Origin: CAYUMU01 sp964445985 | GTDB taxonomy: Bacteria; Planctomycetota; Planctomycetia; Pirellulales; S012-138 | Direction of reading: 5' to 3' | Assembly (NCBI GenBank): GCA_964445985.1 | Contig: CAYUMU010000010.1 | Coordinates: 1 to 64,000 of the forward strand | Length of the DNA: 64,000 nt | Shown here: in pieces, positions 26,551 to 35,252 of the stretch | How the letters are laid out: every line of letters starts with the position of its first letter | How positions within the stretch are numbered: position 1 is the stretch's first letter | The notes under the pieces: generated by a model | Told to the model about the DNA's origin: nothing | Seen by the model: only the letters and a program-made list of their open reading frames with translations | Database searches by the model: none | Program-made: the position numbers and the translations under genes

Positions 26551-28264
26551 TCAGGGGGGCGACTGCCGCTGCTTGCCGCTTTAAGATCACGCCTGGCCGT
26601 TTGCCGGTGTGGCGATCGCTATCGACAACCAACTGCCCGGCGACGAGCACCTGGCGAATTCCGCTGGGGTATTGGTGGGGATCGTCGAAGGTTGCGCGGT
26701 CGAGAATCTCGTCGGCCGAGAAGACCACGAGATCGGCCACGGCGCCGGCGCGCACGAAGCCACGATCGGGCAAGCCGAGGTGCTCTGCGGCGGCGCCGGT
26801 CATTTTGTGAATGGCCGTTTCCAGATCGAACAGCTTTTCTTGCCGGCAATACACGCCCAGCACGCGCGGGAAGCAGCCGTAGAACCTCGGGTGCGGTTGG
26901 CCGGGGTAGCTTTCGGGCGAAACCGCCATGCCGTCGGAGCCGATCAGCGAGAGGGGATGGCGGAGGATGGCGCGCATTTCTTCTTCGTTGATCACAAAGT
27001 TGATCATGCCGACGTTGGCTTGTTCTTCGATCAGCAGGTCGATGCAGGCTTCGGTGCCCGAGATTTTGCGGTCGCGGGCCACGTCGCCGACCTTTTTGCC
27101 CACCCAGCGCTGGTTGCCTTGGGTTTCGACGCGGGCAATTTGAATATCGTCCCAGTCCACTTTGTAGAAGTTGGCCCAATCGGCCGAGCCCTGGTCCATA
27201 TCGCGGGCAATCCGCTTTCGGGTAGCCGGATCGCGCAGCCGTTCGAGCATGGCCTGCGTACCGCCATCGTGAGCCCAGGGAGGGACGAGCTGCGACAGGC
27301 CCGCGCTGCCTGCTCCATAGGGATACACGTCCATTCGCACTTGCTGACCCTTCGCCACTGCGTTTTCAATCATTCGCAGCGTGACGCGGGTCTTGCCCCA
27401 GTTCTCTTTGCCGGCGGCCTTGTGGTGGGAAATTTGCACCGGCAGTTTGGCCTCGCGTCCGATGCGCAGGGCCTCGGCCACGGCGTCGATCAGCGTGCCG
27501 GCCTCTCCACGAATGTGGCTGGCGTAAATGCCGCCGTGGCGGGCCACGACCTTGGCGAGCTCGATGATCTCTTCGGTCTGAGAGTACGTTCCTGGCGGCG
27601 TGACGAGCCCTGTGCTCATGCCGATGGCGCCGCTCTGCATGGCTTCGGCGATCCGGTCTTTCATTTGCGTCATTTCGACTTCGTCGGGCGCTCGCCGCTC
27701 GAATCCGAAGACAGCGGTGCGAACGGTGTTGTGCCCCACGAGCGCGGCCACGTTGAGGGAGGTTCCTTGCTCGCGCAGCCTTGCCAGGTAGTCGCCAAAC
27801 GTGCGGAGGCCAGGAGCCGATGAACCGGCATCTTGGCGTGGCGAACGCGGCGCGGGCGAACTGCCGCAGTTACCAGTCACGTGGGTCGTGGCGCCTTGCC
27901 GCACGGCACTTTGGGCATCACCGTGGTCCAGCAGCGTGCGATCGCTATGGGAGTGCATATCGATGAAGCCCGGCGCGACGATGCAGCCGGCGGCGTTGAT
28001 GGTATGGCGGGCGCCGTTGGCCGCGGCCGTGCCGACCAAGGGTCCAATCGCCACGATACGCTCGCCCCGCAGGGCGACGTCGGCCTGGAATCGCTTGCCG
28101 CCGGCGCCGTCGATCACCGTGCCGCCCACGATGATCGTATCGAACGGCGTCTCCGCGCCGCGCGCTCTCTTCCTTGGCAACGCCAGGTAGGCAGGCAAGG
28201 TCAATCCGGCCACAAGTTGCAACGAGCCGGCGAGGAAGAAACGACGGGTCGATCTACGGGGCAT
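26546..28264 (-). CDS. D-aminoacylase / N-acyl-D-amino-acid deacylase family amidohydrolase
   Basis: A 572-residue exported amidohydrolase. The N-terminus has a twin-arginine signal (RRSTRRFFLAG) and a hydrophobic stretch. The metallo-dependent hydrolase core starts with FDTIIVGGTVIDG and has the zinc motif DMHSHSD. SHIRGEAG, QISHHKAAG and a late GSDGMAVSPES with the final metal Asp follow. Family members hydrolyse N-acyl-D-amino acids or related amides. ATG at 28264 begins the twin-Arg leader; a longer frame upstream is unlikely. Its stop abuts the truncated serine hydrolase, a functionally related exported enzyme. Confidence 0.88.
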   Translation of the reverse strand: MPRRSTRRFFLAGSLQLVAGLTLPAYLALPRKRARGAETPFDTIIVGGTVIDGAGGKRFQADVALRGERIVAIGPLVGTAAANGARHTINAAGCIVAPGFIDMHSHSDRTLLDHGDAQSAVRQGATTHVTGNCGSSPAPRSPRQDAGSSAPGLRTFGDYLARLREQGTSLNVAALVGHNTVRTAVFGFERRAPDEVEMTQMKDRIAEAMQSGAIGMSTGLVTPPGTYSQTEEIIELAKVVARHGGIYASHIRGEAGTLIDAVAEALRIGREAKLPVQISHHKAAGKENWGKTRVTLRMIENAVAKGQQVRMDVYPYGAGSAGLSQLVPPWAHDGGTQAMLERLRDPATRKRIARDMDQGSADWANFYKVDWDDIQIARVETQGNQRWVGKKVGDVARDRKISGTEACIDLLIEEQANVGMINFVINEEEMRAILRHPLSLIGSDGMAVSPESYPGQPHPRFYGCFPRVLGVYCRQEKLFDLETAIHKMTGAAAEHLGLPDRGFVRAGAVADLVVFSADEILDRATFDDPHQYPSGIRQVLVAGQLVVDSDRHTGKRPGVILKRQAAAVAPLK

Positions 28265-28681
28265 TTGGGTTGGCTCCTGGAACCGGTTTCCATCGGTAAG
28301 TTGTGATCGCGCTGAGGGCATCATTCCCCTGGCCCCAAGGTGCAACTGCCGCCCACACCCTTGCCAGCGTACCGTACTGGCAAGGGCCGCGACAGTTCCC
28401 AGGCAATCGAAGCAGGCAGCGAACGGCGCCTCGCCCCGCCCCGTTTCGGTTTCCGTACGCCGCGCGACAAAGTTGCCAAGAAAACAGCGAACCCGTCGGC
28501 GAGAGCCTGCGTCTTATCCATCGGACTTCAACGAAGGAACGCCCAGGCCCACCTCGGTTGACCCTATCCCCAACCCGTCCTTGGAGTGTGCCGGATTCGC
28601 ACGCGAGCCCGCGAAGCTCGTAGACCAGGTTCAATTCCTGGCGAGGACAATCCCCGTATGAAACCAACGCCTTTGCCATGT
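28265..28681. other. Intergenic carrying a tRNA-shaped element
   Basis: Spacer between two minus-strand genes. The only feature recognised is the cloverleaf sequence at 28577-28649. Open frames across it are artefacts. Confidence 0.5.
28577..28649 (+). tRNA. tRNA-shaped gene with anticodon GCG, atypical
   Basis: A 73-base sequence that folds as a canonical cloverleaf. Acceptor stem 7/7 (one G-T pair), D stem 4/4 (one G-T pair), anticodon stem 5/5 (CGAGC/GCTCG) and T stem 5/5 (CCAGG/CCTGG), with a standard TTCAATT T-loop. The anticodon loop is CCGCGAA, giving anticodon GCG at 28611-28613 (Arg box). Several near-invariant bases differ: position 8 is G, 14 is G, 21 is C and 33 is C instead of T. 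CCA is not encoded. It may be a divergent tRNA-like RNA or a pseudo-tRNA under structural constraint. Confidence 0.5.
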
Positions 28682-30556
28682 TCACGGCCCCTTCCATACT
28701 CGACAGAGGGGCTGGGCCGTTCGCTGAAAGCCAGGCTGGGACCAGTCCGCCATCGTGGTATAGGACCGTTCGCCCGACTCGGCGTGCACAAATTCATAAA
28801 GCGGCGTGGTGGTGGCCAACGGCGCTTTCGCCGCGACTGGCAAGGCGTGGAAAATTGCCGTCGCGTCTTGTCCGGCGTCTTCACCCACGACCAGCGTTCC
28901 GCCTTGCTCATATACGGCCACCGTATTCACGCCAGGGCGCTCCAAGGCAAAAAACGCGGCCTTTCCCGCTGGCTGTTTGGCAACCAGCCGTGAACCCGCT
29001 GGCTGGCCGGAATGATAGAAGGCCACCGGCAAATTCAGGGCCGCGGCCGTCAGATCCAGGCGATACATAATTTGATTATAATCGTAGCGCGGAGTCGGAT
29101 GAGCGTTTCCTGAAAACGCATTCGTATAGGTCCCCTCGAAGTAGATCACGCGACCGCCATCCTGATCGAAAAACGGATGCTGTTTCGGATTATAGAATGA
29201 ATATTGGTTGTGTTTGACAATGTTTTGAGCGAAGCACCATGGCCCCGTCGGCGTGTCTGCTTCGGCAAACCACACATCCCCTAACAGGGACGACTCTCCG
29301 TCCCGCTCAACGGCAATCATCACAAATCGCTGGCGATAGTCATTCCAATAGACCGATCCGTTATGAATTTGAATCTCTCTCCCGGTATCCGTGTTCCGCA
29401 ACACGTTCAACCGCTCGTCCGATTTCATCAAGCCCTCTTTCACCAACATGGCTTGATCGGCTTGTGTTAGCGGAGGAGTATTCGCTTTCCACGCGTATCG
29501 CAGGCCGCCGTCATGGTCTCGGTCAAGCTGCTTGTCTTGCGGCCGAGTGCCAACTTTGAGACAAGTAAACCCTTCATATTGGGCAGGATCGACAAACGCC
29601 GCGGGCTCGGCCCGCACGCGCGCGAGGGGTAGCGGATTGGTGAAATAGACATATTCCGTGCCATTCTCAACGTGGAGAAAAGTATGAGTTTGGGGTTCGA
29701 GAAATATCGGGGGCTTCTCGTCGAAGCTCTTGATCAGATCGAACTGCTCGGTTTCATCATTCCAAACGGCGAAGCCCCATCGATACGATTCCAGTTGATT
29801 GCGAATTTTGACATATCCGGCGTATATTCGTTCTTGGCCGTCGGTTCCTTGCAACACGGTGACCGAACTGATCCACGTTGGCCCTGCTCCAGGCATTTGG
29901 GCAAGCGGGCGCGCGCTGCCGCGATCATCCGCAAAATACTCAAAGTTTATGCCCACGCTGGGCGCCAGGCCCCCGCTGGGCGGGAGCATTGAGGTTGCTC
30001 CCGAGATATGGAAATTCGCGCCCAGCGGATAATGCGGCCGGGTGGTATCGCCCCAGAACCAATGAATTTTTCCCCGGTACAACGCCGCCATCACACTGTC
30101 GCAGCCAAACACCTCGGCGTTCAAGAGCGGCTTATCGATTGGCGCCTGCTCACCGAGCAGCGTGGTATCTCGATAGACGCCGCTTCCCGTGGCGCGATAC
30201 AGTCTCTCCGCCACGTTGGTTCGCTTGACCTTGAGGACCGCCTTGCCGCCCGGCGAGATTTGCAGCGCTTTGCCCCGATATCCAAAACCATCTGGGGGAA
30301 ATTCATACCCGTGGCCGCGAATGAAGAAATACACGTTCTGCCCGAATAAATCGGCTTCGGCAATCGCGGCCTTGCCGTGGCTGTCGGTCACAAAGACCAC
30401 ATGATTCAGCGTTTCCAGTTCGACCAGCGGCACGCCGCGCCCGGTCACGTCATCCAGTACCTCAATGGCGAACAACCTTGGTTCTTCGCCGTTTGCCGGC
30501 GACAACCCCCAGGCGAACAGCAGCACGATCCCAACCCAGGGCCTGAGCACATGCAT
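28682..30556 (-). CDS. Secreted protein with predicted beta-propeller
   Basis: A 624-residue exported protein: signal peptide MHVLRPWVGIVLLFAWGLS with cleavage near ANGEEP. A short beta-domain (about 28-110, EVLDDVTGRGVPLVELET) precedes a large region with repeated blade-like motifs such as GKIHWFWGDTT, YVYFTNPLP, and YNPKQHPFFDQDGG. The middle resembles DUF4185 or GH43-type propellers, which I infer from pattern only. It lies 27 bp after the Rrf2 regulator on the same strand and may be read through from it. Function unknown. Confidence 0.65.
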   Translation of the reverse strand: MHVLRPWVGIVLLFAWGLSPANGEEPRLFAIEVLDDVTGRGVPLVELETLNHVVFVTDSHGKAAIAEADLFGQNVYFFIRGHGYEFPPDGFGYRGKALQISPGGKAVLKVKRTNVAERLYRATGSGVYRDTTLLGEQAPIDKPLLNAEVFGCDSVMAALYRGKIHWFWGDTTRPHYPLGANFHISGATSMLPPSGGLAPSVGINFEYFADDRGSARPLAQMPGAGPTWISSVTVLQGTDGQERIYAGYVKIRNQLESYRWGFAVWNDETEQFDLIKSFDEKPPIFLEPQTHTFLHVENGTEYVYFTNPLPLARVRAEPAAFVDPAQYEGFTCLKVGTRPQDKQLDRDHDGGLRYAWKANTPPLTQADQAMLVKEGLMKSDERLNVLRNTDTGREIQIHNGSVYWNDYRQRFVMIAVERDGESSLLGDVWFAEADTPTGPWCFAQNIVKHNQYSFYNPKQHPFFDQDGGRVIYFEGTYTNAFSGNAHPTPRYDYNQIMYRLDLTAAALNLPVAFYHSGQPAGSRLVAKQPAGKAAFFALERPGVNTVAVYEQGGTLVVGEDAGQDATAIFHALPVAAKAPLATTTPLYEFVHAESGERSYTTMADWSQPGFQRTAQPLCRVWKGP

Positions 30557-30582
30557 GGCGAACCTTTCCGTTCGGGTGGACT

Positions 30583-31035
30583 TCACTTCCGGGCATTCAG
30601 CGCGTTTTTCTTGGGCAGTTCACACAGCGGGTGACTGTGGGTCGGTTCCGCCAGAACCTCGGCCAAGGTTGTGTTTCGGAATGCCGCTTCGACCATTTCC
30701 AAGGCGCTGTCCATGCGCTTGTGCAGCGGGCAAAGCCTCACCCCGTGCGTCTTCAGGCCCAAAGGGCATTGGCGAATGCGGGCGATCGGTTCCACCGCAT
30801 TCACAACATCCAATATAGTCAACTCGGCCGGCGACTTGACCAACGCGATCCCTCCCCCGATGCCGCGTTTTGACTGCAAGATGTTGGCGCCGCATAGGCC
30901 CTGAATCACCTTCGACAAATACGGCCGGGGCACCAAGGTTGCCGCCGCGATTTGCTCCGTGGTTCGAGGCGACGGCGCGTGGTCGGCCAAGTGCATCACT
31001 GCCCGCAGGGCATATTCGACCGTTTGCGAAAACAC
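30583..31035 (-). CDS. Rrf2-family transcriptional regulator
   Basis: A 150-residue winged-helix regulator beginning VFSQTVEYALRAVMHLA. It has the Rrf2 helix-turn-helix, TTEQIAAATLVPRPYLSKVIQ, and the GIGGGIALVKSP wing. Cys residues in RQCPLGL, VRLCPLHKRM and HPLCELPKK are candidates for an Fe-S cluster, as in NsrR and IscR, which sense nitric oxide or iron-sulphur status. The GTG at 31035 is chosen because the family starts at this motif; the open frame extends upstream through non-coding sequence. The divergent neighbour is a DUF3365 heme protein, and two matching inverted repeats lie between them. Confidence 0.88.
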   Translation of the reverse strand: MFSQTVEYALRAVMHLADHAPSPRTTEQIAAATLVPRPYLSKVIQGLCGANILQSKRGIGGGIALVKSPAELTILDVVNAVEPIARIRQCPLGLKTHGVRLCPLHKRMDSALEMVEAAFRNTTLAEVLAEPTHSHPLCELPKKNALNARK

Positions 31036-31062
31036 GCAGGCCCCCCCCGAAAAAATCAAAAC

Positions 31063-31078
31063 TGGATGTTGACATCCA
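31063..31078. promoter_or_regulatory. Operator box 1 (Rrf2), overlapping the -35
   Basis: A perfect 7-2-7 inverted repeat, TGGATGT-TG-ACATCCA. Its right half contains the TTGACA -35 element (31069-31074) of the DUF3365 promoter. Confidence 0.7.
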
Positions 31079-31098
31079 CAATAACCGCGAGCTATCCT
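31069..31098 (+). promoter_or_regulatory. Promoter of the DUF3365 gene
   Basis: TTGACA at 31069-31074 and TATCCT at 31093-31098, 18 bases apart. Transcription should begin near 31105, inside operator box 2. Confidence 0.65.
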
Positions 31099-31102
31099 TC
31101 TC

Positions 31103-31126
31103 AAACTGGATGGCATCATCCAGTTT
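31103..31126. promoter_or_regulatory. Operator box 2 (Rrf2), over the start site
   Basis: A perfect 10-4-10 inverted repeat (AAACTGGATG, GCAT, CATCCAGTTT). It shares the ACTGGATG half-site with box 1 and covers the expected transcription start. Confidence 0.75.
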
Positions 31127-31159
31127 ACCTCGCGCACTCGATTTTGGAAAGGAACGATC

Positions 31160-31717
31160 ATGACACGCATGACGGCAATTCTCCTGTCTGGCCTGCTGCT
31201 GGCGACCGTGGCGACTGGAATCTTGATCTCGGCCGAGCCAACCACGCCAGCCAAAACCACGCCAGCCCAACAGAAATCGCCATCGGACGCGGCGACGGAA
31301 CGAGCGCGAAATACGGTGAAAATGCTGGACGATGTCTACAAGACCACCGTCGTGCTGATTACCGACAAGTACGTGAACGAGGCCGACGATTTCCCCGCGG
31401 GCAGTGCCGCCGTCGCTCTGTTTGCCGCGATCGAGAAGAAGGGCTGGCACGGCGTGCGGTTGATCGATGTCACCGGGGAACCGTACGATGAAAAGAATGT
31501 TGCCAAGGACGAGTTTGAGACACGGGGCGCGCGCCAATTGAAGGCGGGCGAACCCTACGTTGAGGAGATCATCGAAAAGGACGGGAAACCTTACTTGCGC
31601 GCCATGACTCCGGTGCCCGTGGTCATGCAGAAGTGCGTCCTCTGCCATCCGCACTATGCCGATGTGAAGAAAGACGCACCCATCGGAGCGATCAGCTACA
31701 CAATGCCCATCGAATGA
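31160..31717 (+). CDS. DUF3365 c-type heme protein (Tll0287-like)
   Basis: A 185-residue exported protein: signal peptide ending near ATGILISA, then the DUF3365 domain. A single heme c site, CVLCHPHY, lies near residue 158. Family proteins are heme-binding PAS-like sensors or redox carriers; Tll0287 of cyanobacteria is the described example. It would act in the periplasm. GGAAAGGA precedes the ATG by about nine bases. It is divergent from the Rrf2 regulator, and the double operator in its promoter suggests control by that protein, perhaps in response to redox state or nitric oxide. Confidence 0.85.
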   Translation: MTRMTAILLSGLLLATVATGILISAEPTTPAKTTPAQQKSPSDAATERARNTVKMLDDVYKTTVVLITDKYVNEADDFPAGSAAVALFAAIEKKGWHGVRLIDVTGEPYDEKNVAKDEFETRGARQLKAGEPYVEEIIEKDGKPYLRAMTPVPVVMQKCVLCHPHYADVKKDAPIGAISYTMPIE

Positions 31718-31894
31718 GGCGAAGGGTTCCCGTAGGGCTACGCGCTTCGTGCGCACCACCCGCGCCGGGCACTTGCCAAACGCCGCGGCTCAATCAGCCC
31801 ACAAGCTTTTTGCGAGGGCGGCGTTGGCTTGGCGCCTTGCAAGTCGGTAAGCTGCAGGTAATGCACGGATCAGACCGTCGTACTAGCCACCAGC

Positions 31895-32701
31895 CTAACT
31901 CCCCGGCAGCCAAACCTTGCCACCGCTGGCCGCGGGAAAAATTGCTTCCGTGCGCCGGGCTTTGATCCGCACGTACGGGGCCACAAATTGGCCGCGGTGT
32001 TCAAACGTGCCTGGCTTGGCGTCGGGGTTGGCGTGGAACGGTTCGCTGAGGTCTTCAATCACAAACCCGGCCCTGCATAGTCCGCCGAGCAGGTCTTCCC
32101 AGCGATGTAGAAACTCCAGCGTGCCGGGCTCGCGGTGCAAGCTGCCCGAGACCGGCGCCAGTGGTCCGCGTTGGTAATAGGGTTCCACGAATTCGTAATG
32201 CCCCAGCGGAGAAGGCGTGACCGACGCCTGCATGCTGGCCGGCTGTTTGTGCTGGCTCACGTAGATGCCGCCGGGAACCATCACGCGGGCCACCTCGCGA
32301 TACACCACCGCCACATTCGGCAAGTAGCAGGTGCTCACCGGGTGAATGACCAACTCATAGCTGCCGGCGTCGAGGATGGAAAGATCGTCCATCGAGGCCT
32401 GCACCACGGCGATATCGAGCCCATGCCGCGCGGCCATGTGCCGATCGAGGGCCAGCATTTCTTCGCTCAGATCGACCACGGTGACCTGGGCGCCCGCTTT
32501 GGCGTACATCACGCTTTGGCGTCCGCCGCCGGCGGCCAGGCAGAGCAGTCGCTTGCCGGTGACGTCGCCGAGCCAGCCGTTGCCGTCGAGCTTGCGGAGT
32601 GGATCGATCAGATCTTCTTCACTGGCCGGCTTGGCGAAACGTCCTTGTTCCTTGGCCCGGCGGTCCCAGGCGCGGCGATTGTAATCGTGTACCGAGCCCA
32701 T
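31895..32701 (-). CDS. Class I SAM-dependent methyltransferase
   Basis: A 268-residue cytosolic methyltransferase. Motif I is LLCLAAGGGRQSVM (about 53-66), motif II VTVVDLSEEML (74-84), and later VVQASMDDL and YREVARVMVPGGIYV. The substrate is unknown. The ATG at 32701 lies only 3 bp after the stop of a small membrane protein, so the two are one operon. The downstream 180 bp are without gene. Confidence 0.85.
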   Translation of the reverse strand: MGSVHDYNRRAWDRRAKEQGRFAKPASEEDLIDPLRKLDGNGWLGDVTGKRLLCLAAGGGRQSVMYAKAGAQVTVVDLSEEMLALDRHMAARHGLDIAVVQASMDDLSILDAGSYELVIHPVSTCYLPNVAVVYREVARVMVPGGIYVSQHKQPASMQASVTPSPLGHYEFVEPYYQRGPLAPVSGSLHREPGTLEFLHRWEDLLGGLCRAGFVIEDLSEPFHANPDAKPGTFEHRGQFVAPYVRIKARRTEAIFPAASGGKVWLPGS

Positions 32702-32704
32702 GGC

Positions 32705-33058
32705 TTACCCCAGCTTTTGCAGCCATGAGAACAGCATGACCAGGATGGGCGCCGCTCCGACCACCACGGCAAAAAAGATAATGCCCGAAGGCGGCCTCAC
32801 GGTTCTTAGCCGCAGCACAAACAGCAGCATAATCAGCGAGATTCCGCCGATGACCGCGGCGGCGAACAGCAAATAGCCGGCGGCCAACTGCAAATTCGCG
32901 GAATCTTCGCCCATGATCTTGGCCACGGTGCCGGCCACCTCGCACAGCAGGGCGGTCATCACCGCCAGCATCCAGGCCACGGTCAGAGAATCGACGGCCT
33001 TCGTTTCTTTGGAAGGCACAGCTGGCTTGCGGCGGCGTTTCTTCGCCTTCTTGCCCAT
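32705..33058 (-). CDS. Small membrane protein of unknown function
   Basis: A 117-residue protein with a lysine-rich N-terminus (MGKKAKKRRRK) and three hydrophobic segments (about 27-46, 58-80, 91-113). I do not recognise a family. Its stop is 3 bp before the methyltransferase ATG, so the two are probably cotranslated. The basic N-terminus suggests the cytoplasmic side. Confidence 0.7.
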   Translation of the reverse strand: MGKKAKKRRRKPAVPSKETKAVDSLTVAWMLAVMTALLCEVAGTVAKIMGEDSANLQLAAGYLLFAAAVIGGISLIMLLFVLRLRTVRPPSGIIFFAVVVGAAPILVMLFSWLQKLG

Positions 33059-33392
33059 AAAAATAGCGGTAGAATGAGGCTCGGGTTGCAGATCCCTTCA
33101 TCCGACCGCACACGGCCCGGGGGCTGCCACCCTCGGAGCAAGGCGCCGCAAGGGTTGGCGGCATTTTAGGTTCTGGCCGGCCGTTCGTCGATTGGGGGAG
33201 ACGGGCGAGCATTGAGCGGGGCGTGCAACCCGTGGCGGGGCCGATCGCGGCGGGCGGCGCCACTGCCGCCTCCGTTCTGTTTCGAGAGCGATCTCCCGAT
33301 TGGATTTCGTGGCATCGGGCAGCCCCCTCAGGTAGGATACAGTTTGCCGATTTCTCGCGCGTTACCGTTGTTTGCCAGGAGCTTCCACACCC

Positions 33393-34766
33393 ATGCTGAA
33401 CCTCACCGGAAAAGGGACCGCCCAAACGTGCGACGGCCTCTCGCGTCGCGACTTTTTGCAGGTTGGAACACTCGGGGCCATTGGGCTTTCGTTGCCGCAA
33501 TACCTGGCCGCCAAAGAGGCCGGCAACCTGCGAACGAACGACGACCGTGCCTGCATCATGATTTTCAACCTGGGCGCCCCCAGTCAGCTCGACACCTTCG
33601 ACATGAAGCCCGAGGCCCCGGCCGAAATCCGCGGCCCCTTCAAGAGCATTCACACGGCCAGTCCGGCCTTCGATATTTCTGAGATTTTGCCGCGCCATGC
33701 CAAGGTGGCCGACAAGTTTTCGCTGGTCCGCTCCTGCCACCACACGGGCGCGGCCGTTCACGATGCCGGCTGGCAAATGATGCAGACGGGCCGCCAGTTT
33801 GCCGGCGGCGTCAATACGCCCCACGCGGGGGCCGTGGTGAGCTACCTGCAAGGTCGCAAGTCCGACCTGCCGCCGTTCGTGGTGCTGCCCGAAACCATGG
33901 GTCGCGGCGGCGGCAATTTGCCCAATGGCCAGGCGGGCGGGTTCCTGGGCAAGGCGCATGATCCCTTCGCCCTGATGGCCGATCCATCGCAACCCAACTT
34001 CCGGGTGCCCGACCTCTTGCCTCCCAAAGAGATTGGCTCGGCCCGGTTGGAGCGCCGCCGCCGCATGCGGGAAGTGGTGGACGACACGCTCACCCACTTT
34101 GAGGCCAGCGAAAATGCGGCCCTGCTCGATAGCAACTTTGAAGCGGCGTTTCGCCTGATGAACAGCACCGCGGCCAGGGCGGCCTTTGACCTTTCGCAAG
34201 AGCCTGAGAAGGTGCGTGCCCGCTATGGCATGAATCGTTTCGGCCAGTGCTGCCTGCTGGCTCGGCGGTTGGTCGAGTCGGGCGTGCGGTTCATCACCAT
34301 CAACACCTTCCTCACGGTGTTCGATGAAATCACCTGGGACATTCACGGCAGCAAGCCGTTCACCAGCATCGAAGGCATGAAGAACATCGTGGCCCCCATG
34401 TACGATCAGGCTTACAGCGCGCTGATTGAAGACCTGGTGGACCGCGGCATGCTCGATTCCACGCTGGTTTGCAACCTGGCCGAGTTCGGCCGCACCCCGC
34501 GCGTGAACCCGGCCGGCGGACGCGACCACTGGCCGCAATGCTTTACCACCTATTTTGCGGGCGGTGGCGTGCAAGGCGGACGCGTGGTCGGGGCCAGCGA
34601 CCCGATTGGCGGCGTGCCGGCCGACCGACCGGTCGACCCGGGCGACGTGGTGGCGACGATCTTCCACAGCCTGGGCTTCAACCTCGAAAGCCACCTGCCC
34701 GGCCCCGCGGGGCGGCCGTTCCCGCTGGTGGATTTTGGGAAGCGGGAGATTGGGGAGTTGTTTTAG
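33393..34766 (+). CDS. DUF1501 (sulfatase-fold) exported protein
   Basis: A 457-residue planctomycete DUF1501 protein. A twin-arginine-like signal, SRRDFLQVG, sits near residue 18. The core has FNLGAPSQLDTFD, RSCHHTG and the late CNLAEFGRTPRVN and GRDHWPQC, which resemble the alkaline phosphatase/sulfatase fold. The enzymatic role is unproven. Such genes usually pair with DUF1549/DUF1553 genes, here 35794-38316, but in this window a ~1-kb antitoxin-like segment separates them. ATG at 33393 follows CAGGAG by about 12 bases; a longer frame begins at 33372. Confidence 0.9.
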   Translation: MLNLTGKGTAQTCDGLSRRDFLQVGTLGAIGLSLPQYLAAKEAGNLRTNDDRACIMIFNLGAPSQLDTFDMKPEAPAEIRGPFKSIHTASPAFDISEILPRHAKVADKFSLVRSCHHTGAAVHDAGWQMMQTGRQFAGGVNTPHAGAVVSYLQGRKSDLPPFVVLPETMGRGGGNLPNGQAGGFLGKAHDPFALMADPSQPNFRVPDLLPPKEIGSARLERRRRMREVVDDTLTHFEASENAALLDSNFEAAFRLMNSTAARAAFDLSQEPEKVRARYGMNRFGQCCLLARRLVESGVRFITINTFLTVFDEITWDIHGSKPFTSIEGMKNIVAPMYDQAYSALIEDLVDRGMLDSTLVCNLAEFGRTPRVNPAGGRDHWPQCFTTYFAGGGVQGGRVVGASDPIGGVPADRPVDPGDVVATIFHSLGFNLESHLPGPAGRPFPLVDFGKREIGELF

Positions 34767-34820
34767 AAACGGATCTTTCACTCCATTCCAGTTCGAGTTG
34801 AGGGCTCCCCGGCCGAGCCA

Positions 34821-35045
34821 TCACTGCGGCGTCCGACCGAGAAGTTGCAACGCCCTGGCTCGTATCAATGAGAGTTGCTCACTCAGTTCCACCAACCCTT
34901 CAAGTTCGTCGCGTTCGGAAGAGGATAACTGTCCGTCGTTGTTGCGATCCATCAATTGCCGCAGGTGTCGATCGGTTTTGGTCGGCAATCGTAATTCGCC
35001 GATCGATTCCAACCAGTCAGCGGGAGCGGGTATCGAGACGCTCAT
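34821..35045 (-). CDS. Small antitoxin-like protein (orphan)
   Basis: A 74-residue protein from ATG 35045 (MSVSIPAPADWLES). It has a DRNNDGQLSSSERDELE segment and a helical C-terminus, ELSEQLSLIRARALQLL. Small proteins of this build occur in many planctomycetes and cyanobacteria beside plasmid- or addiction-type genes; I read it as an antitoxin-like or accessory protein, not as a recognised family. It is divergent from the two antitoxin-like genes to the right. No toxin partner is visible. Confidence 0.6.
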   Translation of the reverse strand: MSVSIPAPADWLESIGELRLPTKTDRHLRQLMDRNNDGQLSSSERDELEGLVELSEQLSLIRARALQLLGRTPQ

Positions 35046-35252
35046 CGCAACCTCTGCTGAGAACTTTCGAACCAGGGCAATATGCAGATTTTTACACGCT
35101 CCTGCAATCAAACATCGCGAGTAAGCCGTCCGAACCAACGAATTGCGAAAGACGGCAAGCGATGGAATGTCAGGATCAAATGAGTATTATACCAAAGAGG
35201 CGGTCGAGCCTCGGCAACTTTTGTCGTAGTGCGTTCTGATGAAAGGCAACGC

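Noticed and set aside
28254..28911. Minus-strand frames across the tRNA-shaped element
   Set aside because: Their translation reads through the tRNA arms (a pattern typical of false calls over tRNA-like sequence), so they are artefacts.
32619..34781. 720-codon minus-strand open frame over the DUF1501 gene
   Set aside because: Antisense shadow of a confident gene on the plus strand, with Arg/Gly/His-rich translation and no motif.
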